Origin: Chrysemys picta bellii
Lineage: Eukaryota > Chordata > Testudines > Emydidae
Length of the DNA: 64,000 bases
NCBI RefSeq assembly: GCF_011386835.1
Contig: NC_088791.1
Coordinates: 11,656,998-11,720,997 of the forward strand
Direction: 5' to 3'
Under the pieces are notes generated by a model that was not told where the DNA came from, ran no database searches, and worked only from the letters and a program-made list of their open reading frames with translations. Position numbers and translations under genes: made by a program. How positions within the stretch are numbered: position 1 is the first letter of the stretch; every line of letters begins with the position of its first letter. This document shows, one piece after another, positions 36,277 through 48,110 of this stretch.

Positions 36277-36470
36277 CGGAAGGATGGCCCATCTAGCGGT
36301 TAGAGCCCTGCCTTGGGATGCAGTGATGTGTGCCTCAGTTCCCTAGCTTTAAAATAAGGTTACTAGCACTGCCCTACTTCACAAGGGCATTGGGAGGGTA
36401 AACACACTGAAAATTGGAAGAGGCTCAAATACTATGCCAATGGGGGCCCCTGTATGTACATAAGACAGGT
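36277..36470 (+). mobile_element. MIR-like SINE
   Basis: It has a degraded tRNA-like head (ATCTAGCGGTTAGAGCCCTG), CTCAGTTCCC, AAAATAAGGTTACTAGCACT, and a tail GAGGCTCAAATACTATGCCAA. This order is typical of MIR-like SINEs in turtles and crocodiles. Confidence 0.7.
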
Positions 36471-38274
36471 GATGCGCTGCTTAAAAAAAAAAGACAGTTG
36501 ATCTCAGGGAGTGTCATTGTAAGAGACTCTTTCAGAAATACCAGTCAAAGCTGCATTTCATAACCATTTTGCCTTTAGTACATTTACCAAATATTGTCTT
36601 CTTGGCCTTTTAAAAAATATATATTCACAAACCACCAGCTCAGATCAGTACACATAAAGTCCAAAGTGGCTGTCAAATGTCAGTAATATAAACAAAGTCC
36701 TTTGTACAGTATAGCAATACAAGAGAAAGCATTGAGAATTTTACTTCCCTCATGCAAAATTGTGTGTCTCCATGTGAATTCTCCACACCCAATGGATTTT
36801 TTCCCCTTGCTTTGTGGTTAGGGTGATAAAATGCAGTCAGCTTTAATCTGTGATGCACCCAAATGCCAAAGCAATGGATGTTCTGTGGGCCCGCTGTTCA
36901 AAACTGGACTTTTATTTGTGAATGAGCAACTTTTGAGTGTGAAATCCATCAGTGTGCACTGTTGTTTGCTGCACAACAGCCTGGCAGACCCAAAGTTCTT
37001 TCCCGGCTTGTCAGTTAAAACAGCAATGGCCCTTTACTGTACATAGACAAGTACTGTACAAGTGTTGTGGGTTTCCCTCGAGAACGATTTTAAGAGGTTT
37101 GAATCCTGCTGAGATTTTGATCTACCAGCTGCTTCAAAGAGGTGATTGAAGTCTCTAGGGGAATGTGCTTTTAGCTTTAAGGGAGAGCGAGAGAATATGC
37201 CCACAAGACATTCTAAACCGGCATACCCTTTAGTTTTAATCACCCCGACAGTTTGTGGTGAAGCATGTGGTTAACTATTTCAGGTAAAGTAGCTTCTCTA
37301 GAAGCCACAGTCTGCTACTAGATTGTTAAAGTGTACAGTGTAAAGCTGTAGGAGCATTGAAAATGTTAAACAGTTCAGATCATTTGTACACAATGGCTCT
37401 CTTTATCTTCTTCCTCCCTTTCCACCTCTGTGCTCACTTGCTCTCAACTTTCACTAAGGCAGTAGGGTACAAAGAAGGAAATGAGAACAAAGAAAGCAAC
37501 AGTAGGTGACAGGGAAAGTAAAAAGGGAGCAATGTGGAGTAGGATATTCTGCCCGGGGCTTAGAAATCGCTGGTCTCCATGATCTGGGGTAATGTCAGCA
37601 AGGCTCATCTTGGGAATCGTGTCGGAGGCCAAAAGAATTAAAGATGGAAGGCTGTCTCGAGCTTGAGGCCCTTTCCCAACCCTTCTCCTCTGTGGGGGCA
37701 GGTGGTTGCATTATTGTTTATTGTCGGAGGTGGTAGGGACAGAAATCTCAGCAATCTGCGGTATTAAAAGAGAAACGGTCACTTTCTACAATATTTGTGT
37801 TTGTCTGTCTCTTTCTGCATGTACCCAAGGCCCTCTGTCCACTAAACGCCCCCTTTTCTGGGCAGGATTACGTCTCTAATGGCTCCATCAATTAATCACT
37901 TGCCTTCTTAACACAGCACCACATACCAAGGTAGCCCTCCAGGTCCTGAATCCCATCCGTGAGTTCCAGAAGCTTCAGGCACCTTGAGCAAATAATTCCA
38001 AAACTTCACTGCACCAATGTATTCATCTAACATTGGCCCTGCATTGGGGCCTGATTGTGACTCCCCACCAGCATTAAAATGACCCATCCTAAATAATTCT
38101 AATCCCAAAAGGTTTCAAGACACAAAAACATCTTTGCTAATCTTCATCCATCCTCCCACCCACAATAATCTATGCTGGTGCAGCCCCCAGCATTGTCTTA
38201 CATGCTGCCCCAAGGAATTCATGAAGGAGCTATCAAGAAACTCAGAGAGATTGTAAATATTGACGGTATGCCCT
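36471..38274. other. No recognised feature
   Basis: About 1.8 kb of plain non-coding DNA. Short open frames at 36831-37149 and 37444-37632 have no motif. Confidence 0.35.
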
Positions 38275-38480
38275 GACCTGGAATACTGTATTTAGTTCTG
38301 CTCATCCTATCTCAAAAAGGATATAATAAAACAGAGGGAGTTCAGAGATGGGTAACAAATGCATGAGGTATAATTGTTTATATAATGATGCACAATTAAC
38401 ATGTGGAACTCATGGTCACATGATATTAATTGAGCTTATCAGAAAAGGAAAAAAGGATCTGTCATTTATAAAGGTAGAGA
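38275..38480 (+). mobile_element. Old CR1/L3-type fragment
   Basis: The sequence CTGGAATACTGTATTTAGTT encodes a phrase like LEYCIQF, followed by SYLKKD-like residues. It matches the CR1 RT tail motif LEYCVQFW...KKD seen at 16516 and 33373. Heavily decayed. Confidence 0.6.
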
Positions 38481-39963
38481 GAGAAGCATGTGGTCCAGGC
38501 CATTGTCAGAGAGAGTGCTGGATTGGTGGATCAGTGATTTGCGGGAGTATGGTAATTCCTACGTAGAAACATACTTTCATTTACAATTCACCGTAATATT
38601 TTCTACACAGTGCTTTTTAACAAAATCTACTAATCGCAGGTAACCACTGGAGAGTAAGACAACTGAGGAAATACGTTATCCCTTCTATGGTCAAACAGAA
38701 GACTGGGTACTTTGCATGAAGTATGGAGGAGAGTAATCTATCAATATTTACAGCATACCACATACAATGCATACATCATCATCTGTTTTTAAAAAGAACG
38801 CACTTTATTCCCACTTCAGTTTCATGCAGGCCTCCAATGGTCAGAGTGAAGGTTAAAAATTCTGTTTGTAGCTGGATTGCAGAGCTATACTTATTTTACT
38901 GGGAATGTGTGCTGTGAAGACAATGGATTATGATGGAGAATTCTGCTTGGGTGTCATTTGCTGATGCCTTACATGTTGATTGCCCTGCTTTTAACAGATG
39001 TGTTCGTTGAATTGTATTTAGGTTAGCAATCTTAACTTTCTCACAATGCAATTTAAAAAAAAGTCTAAGGTTCTCTTATTACATGTAATATATTATGAAA
39101 TCAGTTCTGGCAGATATATAAATCAAGGCTAAATATCAATTGTATTTTTTAAATTATGTAGTTATTTAAATTCTCCAGGTACAGGTAAATACCAACATGT
39201 TAGAGAAATGCCATTTTAAATTTAAAAATGGCATTATTTCCAAATGAAATTCACATTTTTAAGTGTCCAGACTAAAGTAAATGAATTTGTATTATCCATA
39301 GAATAATGCAGATTTGAAGCTTAATGTTAAATGGTTGTTCTGGTGGGGTACTGGGTTCTTTTTTGGCTGACACACCACTATTGAATAGGGCTGAATGAAG
39401 ACTCTGATTTCCATAAACTGCTGTTAATTGATTGATTGATTGATTGACATAACTGGATTTCCTAGATTTTGAAACAAACTAACAAAAAGGTGCCCCAGAA
39501 ACTGTACTGTTTCACGTTGGGTGATGGACTGGAATCAGATGTTGATGGTCAGTATCTGCTTCAGTTGCTAGGGATCGCAGGACTCTGCATATTCGACTGC
39601 CAGACCCGGACTGGCACGACTGGAGGCAGGAGGAGCACAGAGCCTTTGTGGATAACTGGACCCAGGAATCTGAACAGCTGGAACCAGATAAGACTCGATG
39701 CTAGAAGCCTTTTTATCATTGGAAGAATCAGGAACCGACGAAGGATGTCCTCAACACCCACGCAGATCTAGCAGGTCCTCAGCTGCTTCTCTAACGGACA
39801 GCACCTGACGTCTTGCATGCAACCCTTATCTAGTCTGCGAGCGCGCAAAATTCTAAGCGGAGTCAGTTGAGCTAGTTCCATGGGTGACCGTTTATTCCTG
39901 GAGTTCCTTCATTAAACAATTGCATTAAGCACCTAATTAACAACAAACCCTAATTTACCCATT
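38481..39963. other. No recognised gene; short TTGA microsatellite
   Basis: A (TTGA)n run lies at about 39426-39447. The frame at 39469-39771 (100 codons) has no domain I recognise; it could be a piece of an unrecognised repeat. Confidence 0.4.
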
Positions 39964-41044
39964 TGTGACCTTATGAGTATAATAGAATATCTCATTGCAA
40001 GGGGACAGGGCCGGAAAGAGTTAATTAACTCACAGACTGACCTGACCCATGGCTGAACTGTAGAGTCTGGTTAGGAAGATAGGTAAATGAACAGAGCTTT
40101 GAAATGTAAGTCTGTATTGTTAGAGGTAGAAGGGTAGATGTTTGCTCAGGTCTTGTGATGTAAGCAAACAAGTCTTGTCTATTGCTATAGCTTTGATTCA
40201 AAGATAAAAAAGGAATATTAACATTTATGATGATACTTGAGTGAAATAGTATTATTGTCTATATGTCTCTTTGAAGGTTGTGGTAACCTGTATCTGAACT
40301 GTTTAATGGATAAATTACCCTGTGCTAATTGCCATGATGTTTAGAAGAAGGAAAGTTGACCCTATTGTTTTCTCAGGCCAAAAGACTGCTGGAAATGTAT
40401 AAAATCCTTGGGACACGATCCTTCTGCATCTCAGATCTGCTTTGGGTTTCAAGAGGGGGAACCTTAAGCCACAAGGATTGAGATCCCCAGTCATTGACTG
40501 GAGCCACGCTGAATATGGACATTGGACTATAACCTATGGACTATATCTAAAAGGACTTTTGGCAACAACAAGCTCACCTCTGCTATGTATCTGAACCTCA
40601 AGAATTGAATTCAAGTCTGTATGTATATTGATCTTTTAACCAACACTCTCTCTCTTTTCTTTTTTAATAAATGTTAGTTTAGTTCATAAGAATTGGCTAT
40701 AAGCGTGTATTTTGGGTAAGATCTAAGTTATAATTGGACCTGGGTGTGTGGCTGATCCTTTGGGATTGGAAGAACCTTTTCTTTTATATGATAAGATAAG
40801 ATTCAGTAATCATCATCATATCTGATGTGTATGTCTGGACAGAGGCCTGAGGCTGGGTACTTCAAGGGAACTGCGTTGTAACTTCTAAGTAACCAGTGAA
40901 GTACTCTAGAAGCTGTTCTGTGCTGGCTTGGTAAATCTAAGTATTGGAATAACCACCAGCGTTTGGGGTTTGTCTTCCCCATTTTGTTTGCAGTTCACCC
41001 TGATTGAGTGACCTCAGCTGGCTCCCACAGGCAGCACCGTCACA
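39964..41044 (+). mobile_element. Solo LTR of an endogenous retrovirus-like element
   Basis: The 1081-bp unit starts TGTGACCTTA and ends CACCGTCACA. Exact 5-bp duplications CCATT flank it at 39959-39963 and 41045-41049. A TATA-type box (TATAAAA) lies at 40398-40404 and AATAAA at 40666-40671, within an AT-rich R region after a TCTCTCTCT run. There is no internal coding sequence. Confidence 0.88.
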
Positions 41045-41098
41045 CCATTACAAGCATGCATAGATTAAAACACAAACATATAAACTGGTAAACCACAT

Positions 41099-43808
41099 AA
41101 CCAGGAAGAAGAGGTGGACGAGGCTTTTTTTAAACAACTAACAAAACCATCCAAAGCACCGGACTTGGTGGTGATGGGGGACTTCAACTACCCAGATATC
41201 TGTTGGGAAAATAACACAGCAAGGCACAGATTATCCAACAAGTTCTTGGAATGTATTGGAGACAATTTTTTATTTCAGAAGGTGGAGAAAGCTACTAGGG
41301 GAGAGGCTGTTCTTGATTTGATTTTGACAAATAGGCAGGAACTAGTTGAGAATTTGAAAGTGGAAGGCAGCTTGGGTGAAAGTGATCATGAAATAATAAG
41401 AGTTCATGTTTCTAAGGAATGGTAGAGGGAGAACAGCAAAATAAATACAAAGTATTTCAAGAAGGCAGACTTTAGCAAACTCAGGAAGTAAGTCTAAGGG
41501 AAAAAACAAATGAAGACAGTTGGCAGTTTTTGAAAGAGACATTATTAAGGGCACAGGAGCAAACTATCCCACTACGTAGGAAAGATAGGAAGTATGGCAA
41601 CAGACCACCCTGGCATAACCAGGAGATATTCAGTGATCTAAAAATTAAGCGTCCTACAAAAAGTGGAAACTAGGTCAAATTACAAAAGATGAATATAAAC
41701 AAATAACTCAAGTATGTAGAGACAATATTAGAAAGGCCCAGGCACAAAAGGAGATCAAACTAGCTAGAGACATAAAGGGTAACAAGAAAACATTCTACAA
41801 ATATATTAGAAGCAAGAAGAAGAGGAAGGACAGGCTAGGCCCATTACACACTGAGGGTGGGGCAATAATTACAGAAAATGGAAATGGCAAAGGTGCTTAA
41901 TGACTTCTTTGTTTCGGTTTTCACCAAGAAGGTTGATGGTGATTGGATGTCTAACATAGTGAATGTCAGTGAAAATGAGGTAGGATCAGAGGCTAAAATA
42001 GGAAAAACACAAGCTAAAAATTACGTAGACAAGTGAGATATCTTCAAGTCACCAGGGCCTGATGAAATGCATCTGAGGATACCCAAAGAGCTGACTGAGG
42101 AGATATCTGAGCCATTAGCGATTATCTTTGAAAAGTCATGGAAAACGGGAGAGATTCTAGAAGACTGGAAAAGGGCAAATATAGTTCCAATCTATAAAAA
42201 GGGAAATAAGGACAACTCGGGGAATTACAGACAACTCATCTTAACTTCTGTACCCAGAAAGATAATGGAGCAAATAATTAAGCAATCAGTTTGCAAACAT
42301 CTAGAAGATAATAAGGTGATAAATAACAGTCAACATGGATTTGTCAAAAACAAATCGTGTCAAACCAATCTGATAGCTTTCTTTGATAGGGTAACAAGTC
42401 TTGTGGATAGGGGGGAAGTGGTAGACATGGTATATCTTGACTTCAGTAAAGCTTTTGATACTGTCTCACATGACCTTTTCATAAACAAACTAGGGAAATG
42501 CAACCTAGATGGAGCTACTATAAGTTAGGTGCAAAACTGGTTGGAAAACCGTTCCCAGAGAGTAAAAAGCAACAGAGGGTCCTGTGGCACCTTTGAGACT
42601 AACAGAAGTACTGGGAGCATAAGCTTTCGTGGGTAAGAACCTCACTTCTTCAGATGCAAGACGTGAGGTTCTTACCCACGAAAACTTATGCTCCCAGTAC
42701 TTCTGTTAGTCTCAAAGGTGCCACAGGACCCTCTGTTGCTTTTTACAGATTCAGACTAACACGGCTACCCCTCTGATACTTTACCCAGAGAGTAGTTATC
42801 AGTGGTTCACCGTCATGCTGTAAGGGCATAACAAGTGGGGTCCTGCAAGGATCAATTCTGGGTCTGGTTCTATTAAATATTTTCATCAATGATTTAGACA
42901 ATGGCAGAGAGAGTACACTTATAAAGTTTGCAGATGATACCAAACTGGGAGGGCTTGCAAGTGCTTTGGAGGATAGGATTAAAATTCAAAATGATCTGGA
43001 AAAACTGGAGAAATGGTCTTAAGTAAATAGGATGAAATTCAATAAGGACACATGCAATGTACTGCATTTAGGAAGGAACAATCAGTTGCACACATTCAAA
43101 ATGGGAAACGACTTCCTAGGAAGGAGTACTGCAGAAAGGGATCTGGGGGGTCATAGTGGCCCACAAGCTAAATATAAGTCAGTGTAACACTGTTGCAAAA
43201 AAAGCAAACATCATTCTGGGATGTATTAGCAGGAGTGTTGTAAGCAAGACACGAGAAGTAATTCTTCCGCTCTATTCCTCGCCGATTAGGCCTCAACTGG
43301 AGTATTGTGTCCAGGTCTGGGCGCCACATTTCAGAAAAGACGTGGACAAATTGGAGAAAGTCCAGAGAAGAGCAACAAAAATGATTAAAGGTCTAGAAAA
43401 CATGACCTATGAGGGAAGATTGAAAAAATTCAGTTTGTTTAGTCTGGAAAAGAAAAGACTGAGCGGGGACATGATAACAGTTTTCAAGTACATAAAATGT
43501 TGTTACAAGGAGGAGGGAGAAAAATTGTTCTTCTTAACCTCTGAGGCTAGGACAAGAAGCAATGGGCTTAAATTGCAGCAAGGGAGGTTTAGGATGGACA
43601 TTAGGAAAAACTTCCTAACTGTCAGCATAGTTAAGCACTAGACTAAATTGCCTAGGGAGGTTGTGGAATCTCCATCATTGGGGATTTTTAAGAGCAGGTT
43701 AGACAAACCTCTGTCAGGGATGGTCTAGATAATACTTAGTCCTGCCACGAGTGCAGGGGACTGGACTAGATGACCTCTCGAGATCCCTTCCAGTCCTAGG
43801 ATTCTATA
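41099..43808 (+). mobile_element. CR1 LINE, 5'-truncated, with a Penelope-type insert
   Basis: It starts within the endonuclease. [11 protein letters not shown] lies in 41114-41425, together with ESDHEIIRV. The RT follows: IVPIYKKGNKDNSGNYRQ, QHGFVKNKSCQTNLIAFFD and [18 protein letters not shown] in 42067-42528. A 219-bp insert (42565-42783) then breaks it. The catalytic FADDTKLGG follows, with FADD at 42927-42938. The C-terminal part 43156-43641 includes LEYCVQVWAPHF and RFRMDIRKNF. It ends with the CR1 tail GATTCTATACA. Stops and shifts are frequent, so the copy is old and inactive. Confidence 0.9.
42565..42783. mobile_element. Penelope-type insert in inverted (hairpin) arrangement with 11-bp target duplication
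   Basis: The 219-bp insert lies in a CR1 and is flanked by CCCAGAGAGTA at 42554-42564 and again at 42784-42794. Its two halves are near-perfect inverses, AAAAGCAACAGAGGGTCCTG...AACCTCAC on the left and GTGAGGTTCTTACCC...CAGGACCCTCTGTTGCTTTT on the right, meeting near 42655. The right end adds CAGACTAACACGGCTACCCC. The left arm carries, on the minus strand, a hammerhead-like core CTGAAGA (complement of 42647-42653) and GAAA (complement of 42625-42628). The right arm lacks the CTGANGA part. Confidence 0.75.
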
Positions 43809-44311
43809 CATTAACAGTGAATAATATACAGTCTTGATAGAAAAACTATTCTTGAATAAACTGTTCTCTATTTAAGCTTTATGTATAGCACTTGCTTGGC
43901 CCCAGTGCCCTGAGAGTTAAGGGTTAGTTCATGGACTGCAGCAGGTCTGGATCTAACACTAGAGAAATCTGGGGAATTCAAGTGCCAAATATTAGAAATA
44001 ATGGGAAGGAAAGGATAGAGAAAATTCCTGCACTCAGATTCCTGAGGGAATGGGATTCTCTCTGTACAGATGCACTGGATTACATGTGGATTACACGGCA
44101 GATATGCCACTTTCTATCTGACCTAATCATGGCTTCCCCCGGGGCAACCCAACACTCAAATTCCCCTCCCTCAGTATCCCAGATACAGCAATCAAGTACT
44201 TCATACCATGCAGCGTTGCCAACTAGTGGTCACATGTACTCATTACACTTAGTGCATCCTTTATTCCTAGAGAGAGTCACAGTCAGCCTTTCCTTGACTT
44301 CCTCTGTTCTG
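43809..44311. other. No recognised feature
   Basis: Plain sequence; an open frame at 43931-44329 has no recognisable domain. Confidence 0.35.
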
Positions 44312-44600
44312 AGGGCTTCTACACATTAGCGCTTACTTTAGTATCGCTTAAGTCGCTCAGGGGTGTGGAAAAGCCACCTCCTGAGCAACATAAGTTACAC
44401 CGACATAAGCGCTGGTGTGGACAGAAGTAAGTTGGTAGGAGAAGCTCTCCTGCCGACATAGCTACCACCGCTCAAGGAGGTGGAATAATTATGCAGACAG
44501 CAGAGCTCTCGCCCATTAGCATACAATGTCTGCACTGGAAGTGCTACAAAATCAGTACAGCTGTGCTGCTATAGTGACAGTAGTGTAGACTAGCCCTGAG
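44312..44600. mobile_element. Miniature TIR element (GGGCTTCTACACAT...GTGTAGACTAGCCCT)
   Basis: The ends GGGCTTCTACACATTAGCG and TAGTGTAGACTAGCCCT form an imperfect inverted repeat. Non-coding. A truncated relative lies at 57862-57986 (GGGCATGGCTACACTAC start; TAGCTATGTCGG phrase in common, inverted here as CCGACATAGCTA). Confidence 0.7.
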
Positions 44601-44687
44601 GGACAGCTCCATAAGTCACTTTAGTGGTGTAGGGGACCTTTCCAATGGAGCCCCTGTTAAGCTGGAACATAATCAGTGTGTGTGTCA

Positions 44688-46245
44688 CCCTACCCATACC
44701 TGTCTTTAAAAGGGGGAACAAAGATGACCAGGGGAACTATCGACCTGTCAGCCTAACTTGGATACCTGGAAAGATACTGGAACAATTATAGTAAACAATC
44801 AGTTTGTGTCAAGTATCAGGGGGTAGCCGTGTTAGTCTGTATCTACAAAAACAACAAGGAGTTTGGTGGAACCTTAAAGACTAACAGATTTATTTGGGCA
44901 TAAGCTTTCGTGGGTAAAAAATCTCACTTCTTCGGATGCATAGAGTGAAAGTTACAGATGCAGGCATTATATACTGACACATGGAGAGCAGGGAGTTATT
45001 TCCAATCAGTTTGTGAACACCTGGAAGATAATAGAGTTAAGGAACAGCCAGCATGGATTTATCCTGAACAAGTCATGCCACACCAACCTAATTTCCTTCT
45101 TTGACAGTGTTACTGGCTTAGTGGATAGGGGAAAGCAGTAGAAGTGATATATCGTGATTTTAGTAAGGCTTTTGACACAGTTCCAGATGGCATTGTCATA
45201 AGCAGACTAGAGAACTGTGGTCTAGATGAAACTACTATAAAGTGGGTGCACAACAGGTTGAAAGAGGGTGCCAAAAGAATATTTATCAATGGTTCTCTTT
45301 CAAACTGGGAGGGCATTTCTAGTGGGATCCTGCAGAAGTCAGTCCTGGGTCAGGTACATTTCAATATTTTCATTGGTAATGGAGTGGAGAGTATGCTTAT
45401 AACATTTAGTGATGACACCAAACTGGGAGAGGTTGCAAGCACTTTGGAGGACAGGGTTTGAATTCAAAACAACCTTGACAAATTGGAGAAATGGTCTGAA
45501 ATTAAGATGAAAATCAATAAACAGAAGGAAAAAATCAAATGCACAACTACATAATTGGGGGATAACTGGCTAGTCAGTAGCACTGCTGAGAAGGATATGA
45601 ATATGAGTCAACGCTATGATGCAGCTGTGAAAAAAAACTAATATCACTCAGGGATGTATTAACAGGAGTGTTGTATATAAGACAAGGGAGGTAACTGTGA
45701 CACACTCTACTCGGCACTGGTGAGATCTCACCTGGAGAATTGGGTCCAGTTCTGGGCACCACACTTTAGGAAAGATGGGGACAAATTCGGAGAGAGTCCA
45801 GAGAAGAGTAACAAAAATGATAAAAGATTTAGAAAACCTGACCTATGAGGAAAGGTTAAAAATGTTTAGTCTTGAGAAAAAAAGACTGAAGAGGGACCTA
45901 ATACCAATCTTCAAATATGCTAAGGGTTGCTATAAAAAGAGATTTGTCATCAATTGTCCTCCATGTCCACTGAAGGTAGGACAAGAAGTAATGGACTTAA
46001 TCTACAGCAAGGGAGATTTAGGTTAGATATTAAGAAAAACTTTCAAGCTGTAAAGGTAGTTAAGCTCTAAAATAGACTTCCAAGGGAGGTTGTGGAATCC
46101 CCATCATTGGAGGTTTTTAATAACAGGTTAGACAAACACCTGTTAGGGATGGTCTAGGTTTACTTGGTCCTGCCTCAGTGTAGCAGACTGGACTAGATGA
46201 TCTCTCAAGGTCCCTTCCAGCCCTGCATGTCTCTGATTCTATATC
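44688..46245 (+). mobile_element. CR1 LINE, 5'-truncated and decayed, with a Penelope-type insert
   Basis: It starts near PVFKRGNKDDQGNYRPVS (RT). The insert at 44809-45002 follows. Sequence then resumes with IYRDFSKAFDTVPDGI, a catalytic region reading FSDDTKLGE (Ala to Ser; about 45408), and the tail NLTYEERLKMFSLEKKRL. It ends near GATTCTATAT. Multiple stops. Same subfamily style as 41099-43808. Confidence 0.88.
44809..45002 (-). mobile_element. Penelope-type insert with 13-bp target duplication
   Basis: The 194-bp insert is flanked by CAATCAGTTTGTG at 44796-44808 and 45003-45015. On the plus strand it begins TCAAGTATCAGGGGGTAGCC and continues GTGTTAGTCTGTATC, the same outer end as the inverted insert at 42565-42783. 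The hammerhead-like region lies at 44906-44935 on the minus strand and is mutated (CCGAAGA instead of CUGAAGA). It interrupts CR1 ORF2 and is thus younger than that CR1. Confidence 0.75.
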
Positions 46246-46521
46246 TTAGAAGTGTAGTTTTCTAAAGCAAGGCCCCCAATCGCTGCCACTTTGGGCTGGA
46301 TTTTCCCAGGTCTGTTTTTTGTCTGTCTATTTAAACATGGGACACCCATTTGCAGTAATGGAACTAGTGCAATACCCTCCCTGGTTATCTAAGATCAAAG
46401 TTATTCTAAGCCCTCCAGCCATGTACTGTTACCCTTATGCGCCCTCTTTCTCTTTTCAGAAAAATGTCCCACAGTCCCACATGTAACGGAGCTTGCTGAG
46501 TTCACAGTCAAAAGGTATGTG
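46246..46521. other. No recognised feature
   Basis: Short plain stretch between the CR1 tail and the miniature element. Confidence 0.3.
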
Positions 46522-46750
46522 CAGGGCCGGCTCCAGGCACCAGCTTGTCAAGCAGGTACTTGGGGCGGCCGCTCCAGAGAGGGGCGGCATGTCCAGGTAT
46601 TCGGCGGCAATTCGGCGGACAGTCCCTCACTCCGCCTGGGAGCGAAGGACCTCCCGCCGAATTGCCGCCGCAGATCGTGATCGCGCCTTTTGTTTGTTTG
46701 TTTGTTTGTTTTGGCTGCTTGGAGTGGCCAAAACCCTGGAGCCGGCCCTG
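46522..46750. mobile_element. Miniature hAT-type element with perfect 8-bp target duplication
   Basis: The 229-bp element has terminal inverted repeats CAGGGCCGGCTCCAGG and CCTGGAGCCGGCCCTG that match almost fully. Exact GGTATGTG duplications flank it (46514-46521 and 46751-46758). A (TTTG)n run lies at about 46688-46711. The interior units resemble 27086-27377 and 11834-12122. Confidence 0.92.
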
Positions 46751-47069
46751 GGTATGTGGCAGGCAGTAATGGGCATTATATCTGTGAAGATGGATATAAA
46801 AGGAAACCCAGGCAGAGTGGTCTTATTGACAGTAAAAATGAATCTGGGCACATTCGCTAGTTCTACAGATCCTTTCAATGTATTATTCATAGTAAGTATA
46901 AACACAGGATTCTTAATTTCTCCTATGGAAGTACATTGATTTATGTCAATGAATTATGCTTTTGCATTACTACCTTTAACTTCTTACCCACACAAATCTC
47001 CCACTAATGTCCCATTGACTTCCACTCACACTACAAAACCTAATATAAATAGAGATATTGACATGGAAT

Positions 47070-47240
47070 GAACATAGGAACATAGTACCAGAGGGGACCT
47101 CCTAGGTCATCCGGTCCAGTCCCCTGCTATCACAGGCAACTCCATCATATAATCCTGTTCATACATTTATCATCAACTGAGACAAAGTATTTAAAAAACC
47201 TACATAGTTATTATTTAAACATTCTCTGCAGACCTATAGA
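47070..47240 (-). mobile_element. CR1-type 3' fragment, minus strand
   Basis: The plus strand reads GAACATAGTACCAGAGGGGA, then CCTAGGTCATCCGGTCCAGT, then CCCCTGCTATCACAGG. This is the inverted 3' end of an old CR1/L3-like LINE. Confidence 0.7.
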
Positions 47241-47894
47241 AACTCAACAATGCTGGGCCAGTGCATGAGAATCAGAAAGAGAAACTGTTCAGTCTAGTTT
47301 CACTCTCCAAGCTGAATGAAACTGAAAGAGTGAAAGCAAACCACATAGAAACCTGACAGATGGGGATTCATAAGATACTGGCTAAAGTATTATCCTATTA
47401 AAAGTAACAGATGAGTCCCTACTATCCTCCCATTCTGGACATCCTTGAACATTGGGGTAGTTTGGATCTGAATCTATAACCAAACTTCTATTTAATCAAT
47501 CAATCAATCTAGGCATTTTTACCATGCTCATCATCATGTCTGAGCAGTCAGACTCAGGCCAAGCTCTGAAATCACAGGATAATAGGGAAATTTCTGAATA
47601 GAATTATCTATTCATTAGAGGTATTTATATTTACTATTTATTTTCTTAGGCCTGACCGTGAGATTTGCAGTGTAATGAGTGCAAAGACACTATTCCTGTT
47701 CCGTGGAGCCAATATTTCTAAAACCATACTAATCAATTCAACCTAACCAATAGCACACCCCCAAATCCCTCTTGACCTGTGTAGGGAAAGGATGGATTTA
47801 ACGTATTTGTGTTAAAGTGAAAGCATGGCAACACTTCTGTGTTTAGCAGATTATGCTGTGGAATAGTCTCAGGAAAAGTGGTCAGATCCACATA
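47241..47894. other. No recognised feature
   Basis: Plain, AT-rich. A short (AATC)n run lies near 47495-47510. Confidence 0.3.
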
Positions 47895-48005
47895 ATTTAT
47901 TTTTAGTATTATTAGTATTACCACAGCACCTAGAAGCCCCAGTGATAGACCAGGACCCGATTGTTCTAGGTGCTGTAGAAACCACAGCACCACAAGACCA
48001 CACAC
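47895..48005 (-). mobile_element. MIR-like SINE 3' part, minus strand
   Basis: TTTAGTATTATTAGTATTAC is followed by CACAGCACCTAGAAGCCCCA and GACCAGGACCCGATTGTTCT. This is the inverse of the tail type seen at 4440-4590. Confidence 0.65.
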
Positions 48006-48009
48006 GGCT

Positions 48010-48110
48010 GGTGTTATCTTTGGAGTTTTTTAAAACTGCACTGCTACACTTGCTGGGAGTTGGAGTAGATGACCTAATAGAATTTTTCCATCTCCAACTT
48101 GTATTAATCT
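48010..48110 (+). mobile_element. CR1/L3-type LINE 3' end
   Basis: GGAGTAGATGACCTAATAGA and TTTTTCCATCTCCAACTT are typical of the 3' end of old CR1/L3 LINEs. Confidence 0.6.

Noticed and set aside
35597..36292. Frames of 181 and 173 codons on opposite strands
   Set aside because: Composition-driven frames inside a C/G-rich TIR-type element.
39426..39447. Regular short repeats as a possible CRISPR-like array
   Set aside because: It is a simple TTGA microsatellite without spacers, in a vertebrate genome.
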